64,000 nt of DNA, from positions 1 through 64,000 of the forward strand of contig JAFXTD010000045.1 in the NCBI GenBank assembly GCA_017535925.1, in the 5' to 3' direction. The translations under genes were made by a program, and so were the position numbers. Below are positions 43,266-50,456 of this stretch, one piece after another. Every line of letters begins with the position of its first letter. Position 1 is the first letter of the stretch. Origin of the DNA: Selenomonadaceae bacterium (GTDB lineage Bacteria; Bacillota; Negativicutes; Selenomonadales; Selenomonadaceae). The notes beneath the pieces are model-generated. The model was not told where the DNA came from. It worked only from the letters and a program-made list of their open reading frames with translations, and ran no database searches.

Positions 43266-46200
43266 ATGAGTTATCAGGTCGCTCAACAGAAATTGATTTA
43301 TGTTTTCGAGATACCGGGATCGGATACGCACCGCGACTTGTTGAAAATCGGCGAGACAACTTTTGACGGCAAAGACTTGAAAGCCGCCGCGAAAAAAAGA
43401 ATCGACGCTTACACGAGGACGGCGGGCATTAAATACAATCTTCTGCACACCGAGCTTGCCCTCACCGACAGCGGCGAAACTTTCAGCGACCGCGACGTTC
43501 ATCACGTTTTGAATCGTTCGGGCATTAAGAAAGAAACTATCAAAGGCACCGCCGCTCGCGAATGGTTCAAAGTCTCGTTGCCCGATGCCATTGCCGCGAT
43601 TAAAGCCGTCAAGCGCGGCGAAAAATTTATCCGCCTCAAAAAAATTCATCCGAAGACTGAACAACGCCCGAAGATAAATTTTCGCGACGAACAACTTGAC
43701 GCAATCAATCGCACCGTCAATTTCTTCAAGCAGAAGGGCAACAATAAATTTCTCTGGAATGCAAAAATGCGTTTCGGAAAAACCCTCTGCGCGCTTGAGG
43801 TCGTTCGCCGAAAAAATTTCGCCAAGACAATTATCATAACGCACCGCCCCGTTGTGAATGCCGGTTGGTTTGAAGACTATCAAAAAATTTTCGGCGGCAA
43901 TGAAAAAATTTTTTTCGGCTCAAAAGATAGAGGCGCGTCTCTTGAAAATTTGCTCGGCGGCAAAAAAAATTTCGTCTACTTCGCCTCGATTCAAGACTTG
44001 CGCGGCTCCGATACCGTCGGCGGAAAACACGATAAAAATTCCGAAGCGTTCGAGGCGGATTGGGATTGCGTTATCGTCGACGAGGCTCACGAAGGCACTC
44101 AAACTCCTCTGGGCGACGCCGTCATTAAAGAACTTGTCAAGGAAAAGACAAAGTTCCTCGCGTTGAGCGGCACGCCTTTTAATCTACTTGACGACTTCGA
44201 CGAGGAAAGCGTTTACACTTGGGATTACATTATGGAGCAAAGAGCCAAAGCCGACTTCGAAAAAAATTTTCCGCTTGAACACAATCCCTACGCCGAACTG
44301 CCCAAGATGAACATTTACGCCTACGACTTGGGCAAGCTTTTGAATAAGCCCGACTACGTTGAGAACAAGACTTTCAATTTCCGCGAATTCTTCCGCACGG
44401 ACGAGGATAAATTTGTTCACGCGGCGGACGTTAAAAATTTTCTTGACCTGCTTGTCAAACGCGACGACAACAATTATCCTTTCAGCTGCGAAGAGTGGCG
44501 CGATATGTTCCGTCATACGTTTTGGATTGTGCCCGGCGTCGAGGCAGGGCGCGCCTTGAGCATCATGTTGAAACGTCATAAAGTCTTCGGGCAATTTGAA
44601 ATTGTAAACGTTGCCGGCGACGGCGACCCCGAAGATAAAAACGGCGACGCACTTAAAGCAGTTCAAGACGCCATTGCCGAAAACGACTACACGATAACGA
44701 TTTCCTGCGGCAAGCTCACGGCGGGTGTCACCGTCCCCGAATGGTCTGCCGTGTTAATGTTGGCAGGCTCCTATTCAACTTCCGCAATGAATTATCTTCA
44801 AACGATTTTCCGCGTGCAAAGTCCTTGCAGGAAAGGCGGCTTTGTCAAAGAAAATTGTTACGTCTTCGATTTCGCGCCCGACCGAACTTTAAAGATGGTT
44901 GCCGAATCCGTTGCCGTCTCCGTTCGTGCCGGAAAGTCTTCGCGTGACGACTTAGAAGCTCTCAAAGATTTTTTGCAATTTTGTCCCGTAATTTCTCTGC
45001 GCGGCTCCGAAATGAAAGAGCTCAAGTCAGATGAACTCTTCCGCCAACTCAAACGTGCTTATGCCGAACGCGTCGTTCGAAACGGTTTCGAGGACAGGTA
45101 TCTTTACGACAACGATAAACTTTTGCTCCTCACCGAACTCGATATCACAATCTTTGATGAACTGCGCGGGATTATCGGCAAGTCAAAAGCGCAAGACAAA
45201 ACCTCCGATATTACAATCAACAAAAATGGTTTGACCGCTTCGGAAAAGAAAAAACTTTCCAAAGAACTAAATCGCGAACCGACGCCCGAAGAAATTGAGG
45301 CGCGCAGGCAACGGCTTATCAGAAGAAACGCCATTTCGATTTTGCGAGGAATTTCAATTCGAATGCCTCTGCTCATTTACGGCGCGGATGTTAAACTCAA
45401 CAAAGATTTTACTCTTGAAATGTTCCTCGACGATAAAATTGTTGACAAGGAAAGTTGGGAAGAATTCATGCCCAAAGGCGTCACGAAAGAATTTTTCGCC
45501 AACTTCATTCAATACTACGACAGAGACGTTTTCATTGAGGCGGGGAACACTATCCGCGAACGCACGAAGGCTGCCGACAAACTCAAGCCGACCGACCGCG
45601 TCGAAAAAATCGCCAAACTCTTTGCCACTTTCAAAAATCCCGATAAGGAAACCGTGCTCACTCCTTGGCGCGTCGTAAATCTTCATATCGATTCCGCCTT
45701 CGACGATAAATTTTTCAGCCCCGATAAAAAAATCCTCGAAATTAATTCAAAGACCGGCTTGTATCCGCTTTACGTCGCCTTGAAAATTTATCGCGCCCGG
45801 CTCGGCGAATTTGAAGAGGATGACTTCAATCTTGACGCCCTCCAAAGAACTTGGGATAAGACCGTCGACGAAAATATCTTTGTCATTTGCAAGACCCCGA
45901 TGGCTGAAGCAATTACCAAACGCACTCTCGTCGGCTATCGTCAAAGCAGCGTCAATGCAAAATTTTATTCCGAACTTCTCGTTGAGCTTAAGAATCTTCC
46001 CTCGCGTTTTATCAAGCGTATCACCGAAAAAAATTTTTGGAATAAAGGAGGCGGCGAAATGTTTTTCGACGGCGTTGTCGGCAACCCGCCCTATCAAATC
46101 GTCGGTAGCGGCGATAATCAAAATTTTGCCGCGCCCGTTTATCACGAGTTCATTAAAATTTCTTACAACAGAAACCTCACCAAACACGCAAGCTTGATTC

Positions 46201-47114
46201 ATCCTGCAAGATTTCTTTTCAATGCGGGTGCCACGCCCGGCGACTTCGCGGAAAAATTTCTTAAAGATAAACACGTTAGGATTGTTAAATATTTTCCGAA
46301 GAGCCAAGAACTTTTTCCGTCCTCCTTCATTGAAGGCGGCATTGCCATTACCGAATTCGACGCGACGAAAATTTTTGAGCCGATTGAAATTTTCATTCCG
46401 TTTGACGAACTGCGAAGTGCTTGCGAAAAAATTACTGCTCGTCCCGATTTTGTCGAATTTGGAAAAATTATTTCAGGCAGGACGCCGTATCTTTTCACGG
46501 ATAAACTTCATGAAGAAAATCCCGATGTGAAGAATAAGTTAAGCAAGGGTCATTCATACGATATTTCATCCAATGCATTTGCCGCGTTGCCCGAAATTTT
46601 TTCCACCGAAGAGCCGAACAGTGATTGTCTTCGAGTTTTGGGGCGATTAAATAACGACCGTGCATATTGTTGGATTAAGCGTGAATACGTTCGCGGGCGC
46701 GTTGATGAATACATTGGCAAATGGAAAATTTTTTTGCCGCAAGCCAATGGAGCATCGGGTAAACTTGGAGAAGAGGCAGCAAGAATTATTAGCAAGCCCG
46801 TTATCGGCAAACCCTTTGAAATTTGCACAGATACATTTTTAGTCGTCGGAGCGTTCGACAGTGAGGCAGAGGCGCAGGCTTGTTTGAAATATGTTAAGAG
46901 TAAATTTGCGCGTTGTCTGCTTGGAATATTGAAAGCTACGCAAGTCAATACAAGGTCGACGTGGTCGAAGGTTCCGCTGCAAGATTTTACCTCGACGAGT
47001 GAAATCGATTGGAGCCTCCCGATAAAAGAAATCGACGCCCGCCTTTACAGCAAATACAACTTGAGCGAGGCAGAAATAAAATTTATCGAGGAGAAAGTCC
47101 GCGCGATGGAATGA
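43266..47114 (+). CDS. Large GIY-YIG-like / SF2 helicase / Eco57I-type methylase R-M protein
   Basis: The 1282-residue multidomain enzyme starts with a GIY-YIG-like (T5orf172-type) segment (LIYVFEIPGSDTHRDLLKIG, residues ~8-27). Around residues 135-560 is an SF2 helicase: Walker A NAKMRFGKTLCALEV, DEAH in CVIVDEAHEGTQT, LALSGTPF, and the late MNYLQTIFRVQSP. From ~770 to the end is a methylase-like part with ILEINSKTGLYPLYVAL (motif I-like) and VVGNPPYQIVG (catalytic NPPY), then a target-recognition region. Read as a single-chain restriction-modification system. ATG 43266 is chosen (GGAGG 6 bases upstream). An array of toxin-antitoxin units begins 4 bp after its stop. Confidence 0.85.
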   Translation: MSYQVAQQKLIYVFEIPGSDTHRDLLKIGETTFDGKDLKAAAKKRIDAYTRTAGIKYNLLHTELALTDSGETFSDRDVHHVLNRSGIKKETIKGTAAREWFKVSLPDAIAAIKAVKRGEKFIRLKKIHPKTEQRPKINFRDEQLDAINRTVNFFKQKGNNKFLWNAKMRFGKTLCALEVVRRKNFAKTIIITHRPVVNAGWFEDYQKIFGGNEKIFFGSKDRGASLENLLGGKKNFVYFASIQDLRGSDTVGGKHDKNSEAFEADWDCVIVDEAHEGTQTPLGDAVIKELVKEKTKFLALSGTPFNLLDDFDEESVYTWDYIMEQRAKADFEKNFPLEHNPYAELPKMNIYAYDLGKLLNKPDYVENKTFNFREFFRTDEDKFVHAADVKNFLDLLVKRDDNNYPFSCEEWRDMFRHTFWIVPGVEAGRALSIMLKRHKVFGQFEIVNVAGDGDPEDKNGDALKAVQDAIAENDYTITISCGKLTAGVTVPEWSAVLMLAGSYSTSAMNYLQTIFRVQSPCRKGGFVKENCYVFDFAPDRTLKMVAESVAVSVRAGKSSRDDLEALKDFLQFCPVISLRGSEMKELKSDELFRQLKRAYAERVVRNGFEDRYLYDNDKLLLLTELDITIFDELRGIIGKSKAQDKTSDITINKNGLTASEKKKLSKELNREPTPEEIEARRQRLIRRNAISILRGISIRMPLLIYGADVKLNKDFTLEMFLDDKIVDKESWEEFMPKGVTKEFFANFIQYYDRDVFIEAGNTIRERTKAADKLKPTDRVEKIAKLFATFKNPDKETVLTPWRVVNLHIDSAFDDKFFSPDKKILEINSKTGLYPLYVALKIYRARLGEFEEDDFNLDALQRTWDKTVDENIFVICKTPMAEAITKRTLVGYRQSSVNAKFYSELLVELKNLPSRFIKRITEKNFWNKGGGEMFFDGVVGNPPYQIVGSGDNQNFAAPVYHEFIKISYNRNLTKHASLIHPARFLFNAGATPGDFAEKFLKDKHVRIVKYFPKSQELFPSSFIEGGIAITEFDATKIFEPIEIFIPFDELRSACEKITARPDFVEFGKIISGRTPYLFTDKLHEENPDVKNKLSKGHSYDISSNAFAALPEIFSTEEPNSDCLRVLGRLNNDRAYCWIKREYVRGRVDEYIGKWKIFLPQANGASGKLGEEAARIISKPVIGKPFEICTDTFLVVGAFDSEAEAQACLKYVKSKFARCLLGILKATQVNTRSTWSKVPLQDFTSTSEIDWSLPIKEIDARLYSKYNLSEAEIKFIEEKVRAME

Positions 47115-47117
47115 GCC

Positions 47118-47146
47118 TTGCAAAAATTTATGAGCTGTGATAAATT
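47118..47146 (+). promoter_or_regulatory. Promoter of antisense RNA 1
   Basis: TTGCAA (47118-47123), 17-bp spacer, TAAATT (47141-47146) with TGTGA upstream. It begins 4 bp after the R-M stop codon. Confidence 0.75.
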
Positions 47147-47152
47147 GCACAT

Positions 47153-47240
47153 GGTTATTAAGATAACTACAGTGTAGCCACAAGATGAACGACGTGCACA
47201 AAAAGAACCCCGAGCTAGCGACGCGGGGTTCAAACGTTTT
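47153..47240 (+). ncRNA. Antisense antitoxin RNA 1 of the array
   Basis: Predicted RNA from the promoter at 47118 to the hairpin GAACCCCG/CGGGGTTC (47205-47212 with 47224-47231). It shares about 31 nt (TGGTTATTAAGATAACTACA and onward) with RNA 4 but not with RNAs 2 and 3. It therefore belongs to a second specificity class whose toxin start is missing here. The adjacent toxin copy is 5'-truncated. Confidence 0.7.
47205..47231. terminator. Shared terminator, unit 1
   Basis: GAACCCCG pairs with CGGGGTTC around an 11-base loop. The A run on the left gives a T run for the minus-strand toxin transcript. Confidence 0.75.
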
Positions 47241-47288
47241 CAACGCTGTTCATTTTGTAGGTTAATGATAACCACTGTGCTCTGTCTC

Positions 47289-47357
47289 TTATCTGTCGAG
47301 CCACTTGCAAACGAAGTGCGAGATGACGTTCCCGACGACGGTTGCTCCGACTGTCAC
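47289..47357 (-). pseudogene. Decayed Fst-like toxin gene, unit 1 (5' end deleted)
   Basis: From TVGATVVGNVISHFVCKWLD to the stop it is the same as the intact copy at 47559-47645, with one changed last residue. The first codons, ribosome binding site and leader are replaced by the promoter-region sequence TTTAGCGGAAAAATTTTGG, as if by recombination between neighbouring units. A GTG at 47357 could start a 22-residue remnant but has no Shine-Dalgarno site. Confidence 0.75.
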
Positions 47358-47392
47358 GAATTTAGCGGAAAAATTTTGGCGGGGCAAGCGGC

Positions 47393-47421
47393 TTGCAAAA
47401 AGTTACGTGCTGTGATAAACT
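47393..47421 (+). promoter_or_regulatory. Promoter of antisense RNA 2
   Basis: TTGCAA (47393-47398), 17-bp spacer, TAAACT (47416-47421), TGTGA extension. Confidence 0.8.
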
Positions 47422-47427
47422 GCGCGT

Positions 47428-47505
47428 GTAGCTTGAAGAACTACATAACGTGATCACTGAATCAACGGCAAAAAGAACCCCGAGTTGCAGCTCGGGGTTC
47501 AAATG
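47428..47505 (+). ncRNA. Antisense antitoxin RNA 2 of the array
   Basis: About 75 nt, ending at the perfect 10-bp hairpin GAACCCCGAG/CTCGGGGTTC (47475-47500). It contains ATAACGT and CACTGAAT, complementary to ACGTTAT and ATTCAGTG. These two blocks flank the GTG start of the toxin at 47559-47645, so it can pair with that start region. Confidence 0.78.
47475..47500. terminator. Shared terminator, unit 2
   Basis: Perfect 10-bp stem GAACCCCGAG/CTCGGGGTTC with loop TTGCAG. It has A-rich flanks on the left and T-rich flanks on the right and serves both converging transcripts. Confidence 0.85.
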
Positions 47506-47558
47506 TTTTTCAACGCTGTTCATTTTGTAGGGTAATGATAACCACTGTGCTCTGTCTC

Positions 47559-47645
47559 TTATTTGTCGAGCCACTTGCAAACGAAGTGCGAGATGACGTT
47601 CCCGACGACGGTTGCTCCGACTGTAACGAAGAATAACGTAACCAC
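47559..47645 (-). CDS. Fst-like type I toxin peptide, unit 2 (28 residues)
   Basis: Hydrophobic peptide opening MVTLFFVTVGATVVG, with one membrane helix and the charged end CKWLDK. The GTG start has AAAGGAGG 8 bases upstream. The promoter is at 47694-47722 (minus). It converges with antisense RNA 2 on the shared terminator, which is the Fst/par arrangement. The end CKWLD is also found in unit 3, so the tail is conserved while the start differs. Toxic activity is inferred. Confidence 0.78.
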   Translation of the reverse strand: MVTLFFVTVGATVVGNVISHFVCKWLDK

Positions 47646-47693
47646 TGAATTCACCTCCTTTCGAAAAACAAGAAGGGACTCAACGACAAAATT

Positions 47694-47722
47694 ATTTTAG
47701 CGGAAAAATTTTGGCGGGGCAA
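47694..47722 (-). promoter_or_regulatory. Promoter of toxin unit 2
   Basis: Minus strand: TTGCCC (47722-47717), 17-bp spacer, TAAAAT (47699-47694). Only 5 bp separate its -35 box from that of the divergent antisense RNA 3 promoter. Confidence 0.75.
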
Positions 47723-47727
47723 GCGGC

Positions 47728-47756
47728 TTGCAAAAAGTTACGTGCTGTGATAAACT
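47728..47756 (+). promoter_or_regulatory. Promoter of antisense RNA 3
   Basis: TTGCAA (47728-47733), 17-bp spacer, TAAACT (47751-47756), TGTGA extension. Confidence 0.8.
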
Positions 47757-47762
47757 TTGTGC

Positions 47763-47841
47763 GTAGATTGAAGACTACAATACGTGAACATGTGAGGTTA
47801 CCCAAAAAAAGAACCCCGAGTTGCCGCTCGGGGTTTAAACG
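47763..47841 (+). ncRNA. Antisense antitoxin RNA 3 of the array
   Basis: About 75 nt, ending at GAACCCCGAG/CTCGGGGTTT (47811-47836). AATACGTGAACAT in it is a perfect 13-nt complement of ATGTTCACGTATT, the start codon region of the toxin at 47894-47989. Confidence 0.8.
47811..47836. terminator. Shared terminator, unit 3
   Basis: GAACCCCGAG pairs with CTCGGGGTTT, loop TTGCCG, preceded by a seven-base A run. Confidence 0.85.
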
Positions 47842-47893
47842 TTTCATGGAAGTTTATTCGTTTTAAGGATTAGCGATAACCACGGGCTGTCTG

Positions 47894-47989
47894 TTATTTA
47901 AAATGCCTGTCCAGCCACTTGCAGATGAAGTACAGGGAAACGCCCGCTACAACATCCGCTGCGACGGTCGTGACGAAATACGTGAACAT
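47894..47989 (-). CDS. Fst-like type I toxin peptide, unit 3 (31 residues)
   Basis: Opens MFTYFVTTVAADVVAGV and ends ICKWLDRHFK. The ATG has GGAGG 8 bases upstream and a promoter at 48036-48064 (minus). The membrane helix and CKWLD tail match unit 2, while the first codons match the complementary stretch of antisense RNA 3 exactly. Function is inferred from cassette layout and peptide type. Confidence 0.78.
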   Translation of the reverse strand: MFTYFVTTVAADVVAGVSLYFICKWLDRHFK

Positions 47990-48035
47990 TGTGGTCACCT
48001 CCTTTCTCAAAGGAGAAGTAGGTTACACCGAAATT

Positions 48036-48064
48036 ATTTTAGCGGAAAAATTTTGGCGGGGCAA
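48036..48064 (-). promoter_or_regulatory. Promoter of toxin unit 3
   Basis: Minus strand: TTGCCC (48064-48059), 17-bp spacer, TAAAAT (48041-48036), the same as for unit 2. Confidence 0.75.
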
Positions 48065-48069
48065 GCGGC

Positions 48070-48098
48070 TTGCAAAAAGTATCGTGCTGTGATAAACT
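48070..48098 (+). promoter_or_regulatory. Promoter of antisense RNA 4
   Basis: TTGCAA (48070-48075), 17-bp spacer, TAAACT (48093-48098), TGTGA extension. Confidence 0.8.
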
Positions 48099-48104
48099 TT
48101 GCGT

Positions 48105-48180
48105 GGTTATTAAGATAACTACAGTGTAGCCACAGTATGAGACCAAAAAGAACCCCGAGCGGCGAACTCGGGGTTCAAAT
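48105..48180 (+). ncRNA. Orphan antisense antitoxin RNA 4
   Basis: Ends at GAACCCCGAG/CTCGGGGTTC (48150-48176). It shares ~31 nt with RNA 1. No toxin gene follows; the AIM24-like gene begins 29 bp downstream on the other strand. It may protect against a toxin encoded elsewhere or be a leftover. Confidence 0.7.
48150..48176. terminator. Terminator of RNA 4 and of the AIM24-like gene
   Basis: Perfect 10-bp stem GAACCCCGAG/CTCGGGGTTC with a 7-base loop and an A run on the left that gives T residues for the minus strand. Confidence 0.8.
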
Positions 48181-48204
48181 GTTTTATGACGAAGTTTGTA
48201 AGAA

Positions 48205-48888
48205 TTAATTTGAGGAAGGAACGATTGAACGAATCCAGCCCTCGAAACTGTCGGGGTTGCGTGTTTGAATTAAGACGACGCCGGGACCTCTGAAACGACA
48301 AACGAGCCCTTCGCCCGACGTAAGGCTTGAAATCCAACCGCTTGAGGCTCTTTCGATTTTGTAATCCATGTAATCGGGCCAAGCAACGAGGTGCCCGTTA
48401 TCGATAATGACTTCCTCGCGGTCGTCAAGATTAATCGGGTGAATCACTCCGTAGCTTGAAATAAAAATCGTGCCGCGACCTCTGGCATTGAGCACGAAGA
48501 AACCTTCGCCGCTGAAAAGCCCGCGTGTAAGATTTTGCGCTTTCGTCTCAATGTTGATACCTTGAGTGGCGGCGAGGAAGCCGTCCTTTTGAATCGTCAA
48601 GCCGTAGGAGCCGTCAAGTTCAACGTCCATAATTCCGCCGGGCAAAGCGTGTCCGAACAAAATTTTTCCCGCGCCGCGTCGAGCAGTCAACTCTTGAAAG
48701 AACATACTTTCACCCGAAAGAATTTTCCTCGCCAAGCCGCCCAAAATCCCGCCGTCCATTTTGCCTTCAACGTCAATCGTCGGAGACATGGCAATCATTG
48801 CATCGGATTCGGCTTTGATACTTTCGCCGCGTTCAAGATGACATTCGACGACGGGGAACGCTTCGGGATAAAGAATTTCATACTTCAA
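48205..48888 (-). CDS. AIM24 / TIGR00266 family protein
   Basis: The 227-residue protein is of the widespread AIM24 family of beta-rich proteins of unknown function. It opens MKYEILYPEAFPVVECHLER. The body is Gly-rich: GKMDGGILGGLARKILSGES, FQELTARRGAGKILFG, FLAATQGINIETK, and the end LIQTRNPDSFEGWI. The TTG at 48888 is chosen: GAGGTG lies 6 bases upstream and the family start fits. It lies 32 bp after a membrane protein gene on the same strand. Confidence 0.88.
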   Translation of the reverse strand: MKYEILYPEAFPVVECHLERGESIKAESDAMIAMSPTIDVEGKMDGGILGGLARKILSGESMFFQELTARRGAGKILFGHALPGGIMDVELDGSYGLTIQKDGFLAATQGINIETKAQNLTRGLFSGEGFFVLNARGRGTIFISSYGVIHPINLDDREEVIIDNGHLVAWPDYMDYKIERASSGWISSLTSGEGLVCRFRGPGVVLIQTRNPDSFEGWIRSIVPSSN

Positions 48889-48920
48889 AACAATCACCTC
48901 AAAAAATTTTTGCCCGCCGA

Positions 48921-49529
48921 TTATTTCGACGGGTTTTCTTTCAGTTGCCAAAGCCAATAGAGCGCGATCGCCGGCAACGTCATATACAAAATCAATTCGT
49001 TGAGCTCTTCCAAAACTTGACCGTAAGCTTTGCCGATAATCAATCCGTGATCGCCGATGTAATTTAGCAGGTGCGCAATGAGAATTACAGCGAAGGCGGC
49101 AAGCGGTTGACGACCGAAGAGAATTTTTTTCACGGGCACGAAACGAATCAGCACAAACAACATTGCCGCGATATAAATCGTGAGGAAAACGTAAACGTGG
49201 AGGCGATATTCATAATCCGCCATGCTGACAAAGACGGCTCCGAATTCTTCCATGCCTGTCGGAAAAAAAACACGACCCCAACTCAATTCGCGCAGGGCAA
49301 TCAATATGAAACCCGCCGCAAAAAATCTTTGAAGCCATTTTGCATTTAAGCGGAGGCATAATATCAAAGCCGCCTCAAAAATCAAGATGATGACCTGAAA
49401 ATTTTCGAGGAATCCGTTTTCGAAACTCCACTCAACGGGCAACACGAACGCCAGCGGCAAACTTAAAATCACGGCAAAAGCTGCAATCCTTACGTAGATT
49501 TTATAAATTCGATACTGTAACGCTGTCAA
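48921..49529 (-). CDS. Integral membrane protein of unknown function
   Basis: About 202 residues with six predicted helices (starting near 17, 47, 69, 112, 140 and 170). A notable conserved-looking stretch is ALRELSWGRVFFPTGMEEFG, between helices, with acidic and aromatic residues. The TTG at 49529 has AGAGGCG 7 bases upstream and lies 14 bp after the flhG stop. I do not recognise the family. Confidence 0.65.
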   Translation of the reverse strand: MTALQYRIYKIYVRIAAFAVILSLPLAFVLPVEWSFENGFLENFQVIILIFEAALILCLRLNAKWLQRFFAAGFILIALRELSWGRVFFPTGMEEFGAVFVSMADYEYRLHVYVFLTIYIAAMLFVLIRFVPVKKILFGRQPLAAFAVILIAHLLNYIGDHGLIIGKAYGQVLEELNELILYMTLPAIALYWLWQLKENPSK

Positions 49530-49543
49530 ATTTCTTTCGCCTC

Positions 49544-50443
49544 TTAATAACCGAACAACCTGTCCAAAAAAACGCGCCAACCTCCGGAAACCGAAGCCAT
49601 CTTTTCGCCGCTCAAAAGACTTTTGACAAGTTCCGAAATGCAACGCGAAGCAAGCGAATCGGGCTTGGCGATAAGGAAAGGCTCTTGCTTATGCACCGCT
49701 TTAAGAACGGCTTTATCCTCGTAAATGTAGCCGAGACAACCGACCGTCACGCCGAGAAATTTTTTCGTCGTCTGATTAATTTTTTCGGCAACCTCGTAGC
49801 ACTCTTCTTCCTCGCGAATTCGATTGACGACGAGTTTGATGTTGCGCCTGTCGGTGTAGGTGCTGTAGGCTTTTACGACGGCGTAGGCATCGGCAAGGGC
49901 AGTCGGTTCGGGCGTCGTGATAAGCAAGACTTCTTCCGCCGCGAGGACAAATTCAATCACGTTTCGATTTAAGCCCGCGCCCGTGTCGATTATGATAATG
50001 TTCGCCATCTCTGCACAACGACTCAATTTCCTGTGAAGTCTTTTCTGTTCGAGGCGATTCAAATTCAAAGCTGCCTCGACGCCCGCCACGCCGGAAATAT
50101 ATTTTACGCCCGCCGCACCTTCTTCGACAACGTCTTCCAATTCGACGCCGTCTTCCAAAAGGTCAATCAAGCTGCGATTCGTGACGGAACCCATTAAAAG
50201 ATTCACATTCGCCATGCCGATATCCGCATCAATCAGCATGACTTTCTGCCCCGCCAACTGCAAACCGACTGCCAAATTCACTGCAAGATTGGTTTTGCCG
50301 ACGCCGCCCTTGCCGGAAGTGATTGCGATAACCCGTGTGTCCTCCGGCACGTCGAAATAAAGTTCGCCTATCTGCCGCGCCAAAGCTTCCGTCTCTGCGC
50401 GTTCCTCAAGCAAATTTCTAAGCTTGGATGCTTGGTCAGACAT
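49544..50443 (-). CDS. flhG: FlhG (YlxH/MinD-like) flagellar number/placement ATPase
   Basis: The 299-residue ParA/MinD-family ATPase starts MSDQASKLRNLLEER, the DQA motif that stimulates FlhF. Deviant Walker A ITSGKGGVGKTNLAVNLAV is near residue 40. Walker A' MLIDADIGMANVNLLMG and IIIIDTGAGLNRNVIEF follow. A hydrophobic C-terminal helix is usual for membrane association. The ATG at 50443 has GAGGTAAAG upstream, 13 bp after the flhF stop. Confidence 0.93.
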   Translation of the reverse strand: MSDQASKLRNLLEERAETEALARQIGELYFDVPEDTRVIAITSGKGGVGKTNLAVNLAVGLQLAGQKVMLIDADIGMANVNLLMGSVTNRSLIDLLEDGVELEDVVEEGAAGVKYISGVAGVEAALNLNRLEQKRLHRKLSRCAEMANIIIIDTGAGLNRNVIEFVLAAEEVLLITTPEPTALADAYAVVKAYSTYTDRRNIKLVVNRIREEEECYEVAEKINQTTKKFLGVTVGCLGYIYEDKAVLKAVHKQEPFLIAKPDSLASRCISELVKSLLSGEKMASVSGGWRVFLDRLFGY

Positions 50444-50456
50444 TTTCTTTACCTCG

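Noticed and set aside
47289..47357. Functional first toxin of the array
   Set aside because: The start region, leader and ribosome site are gone; only the C-terminal coding part remains.
47118..48180. Regularly spaced repeats that might be a CRISPR array
   Set aside because: Repeat blocks contain promoters, hairpin terminators and ribosome sites, units are about 300 bp, and the variable parts are short ORFs and RNA start regions rather than spacers.
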